A stretch of DNA of 64,000 bases, from positions 150,333,915 to 150,397,914 of the forward strand of contig OZ010791.1 of assembly GCA_963932465.1 (NCBI GenBank), read 5' to 3'. Positions 56,635-64,000 of the stretch are shown one piece after another (the first letter of the stretch is position 1; each line of letters starts with the position of its first letter). A model generated the notes under the pieces. The model saw nothing but the letters and a program-made list of their open reading frames with translations. It did no database searches and was not told the origin of the DNA. The translations under genes and the position numbers were made by a program. Source of the stretch: Maratus speciosus. Its lineage: Eukaryota > Arthropoda > Arachnida > Araneae > Salticidae.

Positions 56635-57550
56635 CAGGGCCCGACTAATGCAGGGGCATGCGGAGCAGCTGCCCCGGGACCCCCAGTTTGAAGGGCCCCC
56701 AAGGGCAGATATAAATTTTAGTTAAAGGAGAGCCAAATGATAAAAAATATCCAAAAGTGACCAGATTCTAAAGTGTTTTTCATTTTGTGATATTTAATTT
56801 CTTCCTTACTGATTTCATAATTTTTTTTTAAATACATAATTTTAATTAAACTATTACAGTAATATCACACATCTGCTATCTGTTTTCATACTATGAAACT
56901 TTATACCGAAGTACTTTAAGGCATCATGGGGAATGCAGTAACAACATAACAAGTATTGAAACTTGTTGCTATTATTATTAAATGCATGCCACCACTTGCC
57001 TTTCTATATGACGGAATCACCCAAATGCATGTTGATTGAATACAAAGATTAAGTTAAATAGAAAAGTATTAACACAAACAGCCAATAATGCCTGTATTTA
57101 CATTTTAACGGCTTATATTCCTTATATTCCTATAACCAAAAAAAAAAAAAAAAAAAAAATGTATGCTATAGTTTCTTAACCCCTTGAGGGGCACCGGTAT
57201 ATATTATATACCACCTACGATTAATGAAGTTTTACACCAGAAAAAATTGTAAAATTGTTGCGTAAAATTGCTTTTACTTATTTTGCAATAGAATTTTTCA
57301 AAGATTCTGGTGGGAATTCAGCATTTCAAAAACGTAATTGCTTGCCCCTCAAGGGGTTAAAGTTATCTTTCTTGTACTATACTGTATACAGATGTGAATA
57401 GAACTTGGTATGAAATTTAAGTCTACATACAATAGGTATGAAGTTTAGTTTTAGTCATTTCAACATAATTCACGAAAAATTTCAAAAGATCGAAGGGGGC
57501 CCCCGAATAATGTTTGCCCCAGGGCCCCCCACAGTCTAAGTCGGGCCCTG
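56635..57550. mobile_element. hAT-type element (CAGGGCCCGACT ends)
   Basis: Left CAGGGCCCGACT and right AGTCGGGCCCTG are exact inverted ends. The flanks are TCTGCAT on the left and TCTGCAAT on the right, an 8-bp duplication with one base lost. GGGCCCCC-rich subterminal repeats sit at both ends. No transposase. A TTAA MITE is nested at 57180-57356. Confidence 0.87.
57180..57356. mobile_element. Nested 177-bp TTAA MITE (piggyBac-like)
   Basis: CCCCTTGAGGGGCA and TGCCCCTCAAGGGG are exact 14-bp inverted ends between TTAA at 57176-57179 and 57357-57360. The CCC start and TTAA target fit piggyBac. The TIR is itself a small palindrome. Confidence 0.9.
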
Positions 57551-57673
57551 TCTGCAATCATCGTACTTACGTTAGTGAGCGACGGGAGATTCGATCTCCC
57601 AGCCAGAACTATTATTAACGTAGATCGTCATAGACCGCACGGACTAAGCGGTATTTGATCAATCTCTTACTGG

Positions 57674-58927
57674 CAGGGTTGGCAAGTTTCTTCCAAAGTG
57701 GAAAAAACCACGGAAAAAACCATGGAAAAAACCGGCCGGAAGAAATAGGTTTCTTCCAAGTGGAAGAAATGGAAGAAACTGTTATTCTTTAAGAATTTAC
57801 CATATAAGTTCAACTTTGTAAGATACAATAAATGTCTTCTTCTTATAACCTTACGTAAATTATTTCCATTAGGCCTATATAAATCTAAAAAATTATATAT
57901 ATTAAATTAATAATTACATCTGTTTTTTAGCCAAGATCACACACGACACCTTTCTAAACCTAAAGCTTTTCAACCAATGGCTAAATGAAGAAAAGAAATT
58001 TTATCCAAAATACACAAAATCAATTAAATGTTATCCATTTCAATTTAAACAGCATATTTTTTAATTATTTAAACTTTTGAAACTAGTAGTAAATAGTATG
58101 GATCATTTACCAATGGTAGAATGAAACTTATTTAAGTAAAAGACGGTGCTTTTAATTTACATCAATTTTATTAAGGTAAGTAATATACAATAATTACTGT
58201 ATTAAAAAAATTCACTAAAATCCTCATTTTCCTTACTACAATACTTACTCCTGTGCATGGTATAACAAAAAAGTTGTTTAGCAGTAGGATGCTGCAATTA
58301 GTTTCTCAACTTAGAATGGATGAATGCAAAAAATGAAAAAAATTCTTTCAAGTCCTACAGAACTTCAAGAAAGTTTTAAAAGTATTTTGACATGCCCATA
58401 GATATTTTTAGAACATTAGTCTTTTAAAATCAGCACTGAGATATGCATGCTAGATGCTACTATAAATAATTACAAATTTGTTTATTTACTGTGCTGTGCA
58501 GTTTGAAAATAATGCATTTTTACATAAAAATAATGGATTTTTATATGAAAAATAAAGAATTTGTAGGTAGTCTTATCTCATTTTACATAAATGGCACAAT
58601 TAATAAAAAAACATCCCTCTACCTCTAAAGTTGTAAAAGCCATCACCTGCAAATGTCTGCTGAACCTGAAGTTTGTTATTAAAAAAAATAACTTATTTTT
58701 CCAAAAATAATATTTTTAATATTAATTAAAATTTCCAATTTATATTTCATATAATTATACTTTGAGTTTGATTCTTTTACATGGTTAATATACTTTAATT
58801 TTGAGCATCTGTTGGTTTCTTCCATTTCTTCCAGTTTTTTCCATTTCTTCCAGTTTCTTCTGGTTTTTTCCAGTTTCTTCCACTGTCCTGGAAGAAACTG
58901 ATTTCTTCCGGAAGAAACCCAACCCTG
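57674..58927. mobile_element. hAT-type element with perfect 8-bp TSD
   Basis: Left CAGGGTTGGCAAGTTTCTTCC and right GGAAGAAACCCAACCCTG; perfect duplication CTTACTGG (57666-57673 and 58928-58935). Both subterminal zones consist of repeated TTCTTCCA / TGGAAGAA words. 1254 bp without a transposase. Confidence 0.94.
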
Positions 58928-58935
58928 CTTACTGG

Positions 58936-60416
58936 ACTATCCGGAGTTATATCTTAAGGCTGCCACCTTTCAATAAGACTTTTTTTTCTCGCCACGTACG
59001 TTAACAAATATGTTGTGACGCAAGAGCAATCTGAAATAACTCTCATTCTGAAAAAAAAAATACACTTTGTCATTTTAATTAATAAAATGTCATTTATTTA
59101 TTTCCTCATAATTTGAGTTGTAATTTGATTTCACTCCCCTTCGAAAACAAGCCTTGACCGGCTCGCTTACCACGTTACCGAAGGTAGCACAGTATTTTAA
59201 TGATGGTACATTATTTCCAACACATCGAAATTAAAATAAATCACTGAGGTGCATTACAAGGTGCTTACTGTAGAATATGGTGTGCATAGCATTTTTCGTT
59301 CATTTACAGGGACACAAAAAAGAATTCGGCTTACAGTACTGTAGAGAAGGATTTGCTGACACAATCAATTTACATCTTTAAACACAAGAAACAGCCGACT
59401 TTTACTGGTTTTATGCTATGTATTCTAACTATTTACACGATAATATTTACAAGAGAAGAGAGTATTTACAAAATAACAACTGATACGTCTCAAATTCAAT
59501 TTAATCGTCATTCGAACATATTACGTCGTTTTGTATACGCCTTTTTAAAACATCCTGCAGCACACTCTCTTCTTCAGTTTATCGCGCCAAAACATAACAG
59601 TTATTTTCTGTTCTCTGTTCTTTTCATTTCTGCAGCTGGCTTTTAGCCACGCCTCCAGTACTCTGCCGGTCGATAGAGTGTCTTCATGGCAGAGTTGCGT
59701 TCTCAAGAACAAAATAGACCTGACTTAGTGCAAAGGAAAACCTTCCCACAGTATTGTCTATAAACGATAATCGCCCGTAATGCGTTTCAGTTCTGGTTTG
59801 CGTTTTTAAATTTAACTAATATTTTGCACTAATATTAAAAGAATTTTAATACTTTTTCGACTGCATAAGATATTAATTGCTGAAATTAGGTTTTCAAGTG
59901 TGTTATGCGTTTTCAAATCGTTTATTCAAATATTATCTTTCACCTCAGTTTTGTTACAGTATTCTGAATGTGTTGGAAAGTCTTCTTAATCTATACTTAA
60001 AGAATGATTTTTCTTTCTTGTTTTTATTTTGTGTAAATATTTGTGTTGACATCAATACTCTGAAATTTACAACAACAAAAAAAATAAGCTTTTATTCGAT
60101 CGTTCTTTATATTTTAATTTGATTTTCTTTCAGAAATCAGCTTTTAGAAATTGAAAGATCTGATCAATACTATGTTTGTACACTAGTGAAATCAGCGAAA
60201 TATAAACACAATTCCAATGCTGGTAAACGAAGCAACATTAATTCTGAATTCCAATTGCCACTGCAGCATTTGTACAACATTTAAATAACAATGGTGTCGT
60301 TCTTTGAAAAATAGAGTTCTTGATGTCAATAGATTTCGGTTAATTTTTCTGGTTCGAATTTATTTGTGATGGAGTCTCTTTTTCCTTCCTTGTACCTCTC
60401 TTTTTATTTACTTTTA
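58936..60416. other. Unassigned sequence
   Basis: A stretch at about 59140-59360 and 59640-59780 is less AT-rich. A 97-codon frame (59353-59646) includes FLKHPAAHSLLQFIAPK but no domain I recognise. CATTTACAGGGACAC near 59305 is acceptor-like. A host exon or UTR is possible but not supported. Confidence 0.3.
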
Positions 60417-60418
60417 TA

Positions 60419-61888
60419 CACTAGTTTCCAGAAATTAAGAAAAAAATACAAAAAGAGCGATAACTCGTTCAAAAGTTAAACTATCCGTATGAAATTTTCA
60501 TATGCTGCTAACTAAAAGATGATGAATAAAATTACAAAATGCAAATTAGTGGCGTTGCAATACGACTGCGTCATCTGTGAGGAGCATAAAAATGCATGCT
60601 AGAGAGTACGGTTGCTGGTGTAGCTGTGATTATGAGATAAGAAATCTGAGATAGCCAATTCATTAGTATGATCTCGAGGTATCATTTGTCCACGTAACTG
60701 CGATATAGAGCTATTAGAAGATTGGAGGTAGGCGAAAGTCAGACAGAGGTGGGCAAATGGCTAAATCTGAGTCCTTTTGTTGTTCATAGGCTTTGGAAAT
60801 AATTTCAAACCACTGGTTCGGCTTCGAGACAATTTAGCCAAGGACGGGCAACAGCTACAACAAGCACCGATGACCAATATTTGCGGTTATGCGTACGAAG
60901 GAATAGAACAGCAACCCCCTCTCATCTTAGAGCATCGCTGTTGCAGCCACTGTAAGGTTGGTATCAACGTCAACTGTTCGTAGAAGGCTTCATGAAGGTG
61001 GTCCTTACGCGATGAGATCAGACATTTCTGTGCCTCTCACCTCATATCACCGGAGGGACGTTTAAGTTGGGCAGGTCAACATGTCCACTGGATAGCTGAT
61101 CATAGGAGGCATGTTCTCTTCACGGATGAGTTTCAGTTTAGCCTTCAAAGCGATAGTAGGCATTTTTTGATTTGGAGAAAACAGGGAACCCACTATCATC
61201 CATCAAAGATTCGTAAAAGAGATTCATATGGAGGAGGCAGTGTCTGCGTTTGGGATGGTATCTCTTTGGGCGGACGTACAGACGTCCATGTCTTTCCACG
61301 TGGAATTGTGAATGCTCACGTCTATAGAGATGACATTCTTGATGCTTATGTGAGCCCTTATGCCGCTGCAATAAGTAATGATTTCCTGTTAAATGACGAT
61401 AACGCTAGGCCGCACAGGACTCACATCGTAGAAAATTATCTTCAGCGCATGGAATAACCAACTCGATCACTGGATTTGAATACCATCGAGCATGCTTGGG
61501 ATGCTTTAGGAAGACGCGTCACTGCTCTCAATCCCCTATCTCAGACCCTTGCTACGCATACAACTGCTTTACAAAAGTAATGGCTCGCACTTCCCTGCGA
61601 TCTTATCAATCGAATAATTAACAGAATGACACATCGCTGTATTGCTTCTAGGGATGATCATACTCCATATTAAAGGTACTTTTCCTATACCAAACTGACA
61701 CATTCATTTTCTTTATTTTATAATTGTGTTAATTTCCGAAACACCACAATCGTCTGGTAATTTATTTTAACGTTATTTTATACCTTACTATGTGTTGTAC
61801 ATTGTTGCTCAGTTTTATTAAAATGTACTTGTAACATTTTGAGTAATTGCTACATTTGTTGTTTTTCCTTAATTTTTGGAAACCCGTG
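60419..61888 (+). mobile_element. Full-length decayed Tc1-like transposon
   Basis: Left end CACTAGTTTCCAGAAATTAAG and right end (inverted) CACGGGTTTCCAAAAATTAAG, with TA on both sides (60417-60418 and 61889-61890). 1470 bp, the usual Tc1 size, with one transposase pseudogene. Confidence 0.92.
60668..61673 (+). pseudogene. Tc1-like (DD34E) transposase pseudogene
   Basis: From the N-terminus: a first helix-turn-helix with AIRRLEVGESQTEVGKWLN, then LRLCVRRNRTATPSHLRAS of the second DNA-binding unit, then the catalytic domain with LFTDE (first D, about 61120), YGGGSVCVWDGISLGGRTD, LNDDNARPHRTH (second D) and LNTIEHAWDALGRR (third acidic residue). The order and length match a normal transposase of about 340 residues. 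It is dead: TAA stops interrupt early (about 60695 and 60797), there are further stops after YLQRME and at LQK, and at least one frameshift around 60950-61160. It could only be moved in trans. Confidence 0.92.
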
Positions 61889-61890
61889 TA

Positions 61891-62439
61891 TTTACAAGAA
61901 GAAAGTGTTGGATTAGTGAAAAAATTCTGCTTCCTGATTTAGATGGATTCACATGTATTAGGATGTTTTGAATAGAATTTTATTATTTTCGGACCAATGC
62001 CTGTCTGTGTGTTACACTAATATTATTATCGCTATAATTCAAGAACCTTGTATTATTCCTTGTATAATTCCTTGTATAATCTCCATCAATATAATATGTA
62101 ATTGGATCTTGACTCATATTGGAAATGGAATTTGTTAAATTTTGGTGTGCATCAGTCCAACAACTGGCGCTGCTATGCCGAGTTTTTACTATTTTTTATA
62201 GTAAGCAGTACCGTATCTCAACATCTTTGAGATGGAATTGCACCAAATTAAAAAAAAAAAAAAAATCCCTGCCGGCTCGGCCGTACAGGCGCAAGTAGAT
62301 TTCGAAGTTAAGTACTAATTTTATCAACCAAAAACTAAATCATAATTAGATATAAACCTACTTTAACAATTTCATCTGGACGCTTTTGACGAGTTTTTAA
62401 TTTCATTTTTATATAAGAGCTGTTTTTATCAGAATAATG
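61891..62439. other. Unassigned AT-rich sequence
   Basis: No gene or repeat recognised. TTGTATAATTCC is locally repeated near 62055-62080. Confidence 0.4.
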
Positions 62440-62443
62440 TTAA

Positions 62444-62858
62444 GGCAGTATTCAAAAAATATTTTCCCATGCGTAACAACTCCAAATTTTCTGACACAAT
62501 TTCAGATTCATTTTTAAAATGAAAAACATGAAACTTGCTGACGCAATTTCTTAAGACATTTATAAGCGACCTATGTTTTTATTTTTCGTTCAATTAATTA
62601 GAACTTGATTTATAAACAATTATTTTCCCAGTAGGACCATATTTTTCGTTTCCAACACAATCCCTTCAAGAAATTCGGTTCAAAATGCCCACTTTGACAT
62701 CTTTTTTTAAAAATATATTCTGCATGTATCAAAAAATGGACTATTACGGCACATTATATAGTTTCTGAATAAGAGAACCTGCCAATTGCATGCGTTTGAA
62801 AGCAGAAATGAATTTAAAAATGAGTCAGAAAATAAGCAGTTTAGATTTGAGTACATCC
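62444..62858 (+). mobile_element. Family B MITE, copy 7
   Basis: TTAA at 62440-62443 and 62859-62862. Start GGCAGTATTCAAAAAATATT, end GATTTGAGTACATCC; body typical of B. Confidence 0.9.
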
Positions 62859-62862
62859 TTAA

Positions 62863-64000
62863 TACGATATTTTTTTTTCTTCAATCTCTATGTATTTTTA
62901 ATTTGTTTTTGCTGTAAGAATTGGTCCTATCAAAAGCTTGTCAGTATAAAAGTTGTAGATAATATTAAGAAGATATATAATAAATTCATGCGAATTTGAT
63001 ATCGTGTGAATTGGCGAAGTTATGGATTTTTTTCTAGCCAAAACTCTACTTTTTTCGCCCTTTGAGCCCATTTTTAGCTTTATCAAAAATCTGCCATACA
63101 TAAATTTTTGGCCGATTTTATAGTAGTAATAACTTTAAACTGAGTCTATATGTATTATAAGTAGGAAGTTATGGGTTTTTTTCGTTTTTTACAAAACCCC
63201 TCCCTATTCCCCCCCCCCCCCCACCTGGTCCGATTTTGCCCATTAACGAACATGACCGAGATTTTATGCCCTTGATTTTATGTATCAGTGTGGAAAATAT
63301 TTCTACAGAATTATGGAAGTTATCGTGTCCATAAAAAAGTGATATATATAGATATATATCTATATAAAGTTTTTTTTTTTATCGAGGGTGGTTTTGATTT
63401 CTGGGGGTCATGATCGGTGCAGATCTGCAAAAATTTTTCTGAAATTCCAACATAGGGAAGATCCCAATAGGTAGTATTTCATACGAAATCTACCTAATAC
63501 AGCTGTTTCAGAAAAATGTTTAGGCAACTGCATTCATCAGTCCGTATAATCGTCATTGAGAACGTCAACTAATCCTGGACTATCTTTTACCAATCAGTAC
63601 TATCGAATTAAAAATTATAAAGTGAATCTATGTATACATTGTTTAATGAAGTTCCATTATCTGCGGAATATTTTATTGATCTGTCTCCATGCCAAACCAG
63701 GAAGAAGCCATTTCATTTCTTGGCATTTCAGGAATAAGCCAAGATTTCCCCTTTCTTCTTCGATAAATAAATATGTAAATAAAATAGCTAAAAATACAAA
63801 AATGGTTTTTTTCGTTTGCATCACAGTGGCTAAGATTTGGAAATACTGTTTATTTTAAAAGATCTATTATGTCCGTTGGTGCATCAATTAAATCTGCTAA
63901 TGAGATAGAGTTTTGATGTTTACATGTGACAGTTTTCTTTTCTGTTTCCTTTCTATGATCAATCTGTTCGTTTCTTTTCCAGGACAAGGTTTCCTATCTT
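62863..64000. other. Unassigned sequence to window end
   Basis: Contains a C run at about 63210-63221 and a perfect 22-bp AT palindrome around 63345-63366 (core TATATCTATATA). The 100-codon frame at 63556-63858 has no recognised domain. No gene called. Confidence 0.4.

Noticed and set aside
59353..59646. 97-codon frame as a host gene
   Set aside because: No recognisable domain, no convincing initiation or splice context; kept only as unassigned.

Overview
This is an AT-rich eukaryotic window without any host protein-coding gene I can support. It is almost wholly repeat-derived, and most sequence between recognisable elements is simple, low-complexity or decayed. The mix fits an arthropod genome: Ty3/gypsy with a short Gag, an RTE-like LINE with a microsatellite tail, Tc1-like transposases, many hAT-type and TTAA-flanked non-autonomous elements, and a tRNA-derived SINE. 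The Tc1 and RTE protein segments look most like arachnid, especially spider, copies I know. That taxonomic call is inference from memory, not a search.

Layout. 0-10 kb: one TTAA element (family A), a diverged array of about 305-bp repeats (2.1-5.3 kb), one family B element, and two islands made of short palindromes. 10-14 kb: a long-TIR MITE (family C), another family A copy and a near-perfect foldback (family D). 14.5-21 kb: a minus-strand Ty3/gypsy element with gag, protease, reverse transcriptase, RNase H and integrase. It sits in tandem with a second, truncated copy through a shared LTR, and a tRNA-derived SINE has landed in its pol. 21-32 kb: several A copies, a palindromic tandem array (family D) and a 1.9-kb element with about 220-bp inverted ends. 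32-36 kb: a 5'-truncated RTE-like LINE with a perfect target-site duplication, then a tandem duplication whose second copy carries three extra transposons, so the first copy acts as an internal empty site.

36.6-39.1 kb: a Tc1-like element interrupted by a foldback with tRNA-like arms and by a hAT-type MITE. 39-44 kb: B copies and one GC-richer CpG-containing island at about 42.7-43.3 kb, the best candidate for host regulatory or exonic sequence. 44-54 kb: hAT, family C, family G and a dense run of A and B copies, some sharing one TTAA. 54.9-58.9 kb: a 1.25-kb element whose inverted ends each carry a tRNA-like sequence, then two hAT-type elements 123 bp apart, one with a nested TTAA MITE. 60.4-61.9 kb: a decayed full-length Tc1-like element. 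62.4-62.9 kb: the last B copy.

The main biological story is non-autonomous transposon turnover. Families A and B are diverged relatives sharing TTAA target sites, inverted ends and internal sequence, yet no matching transposase is visible here, so both would need to be mobilised in trans.
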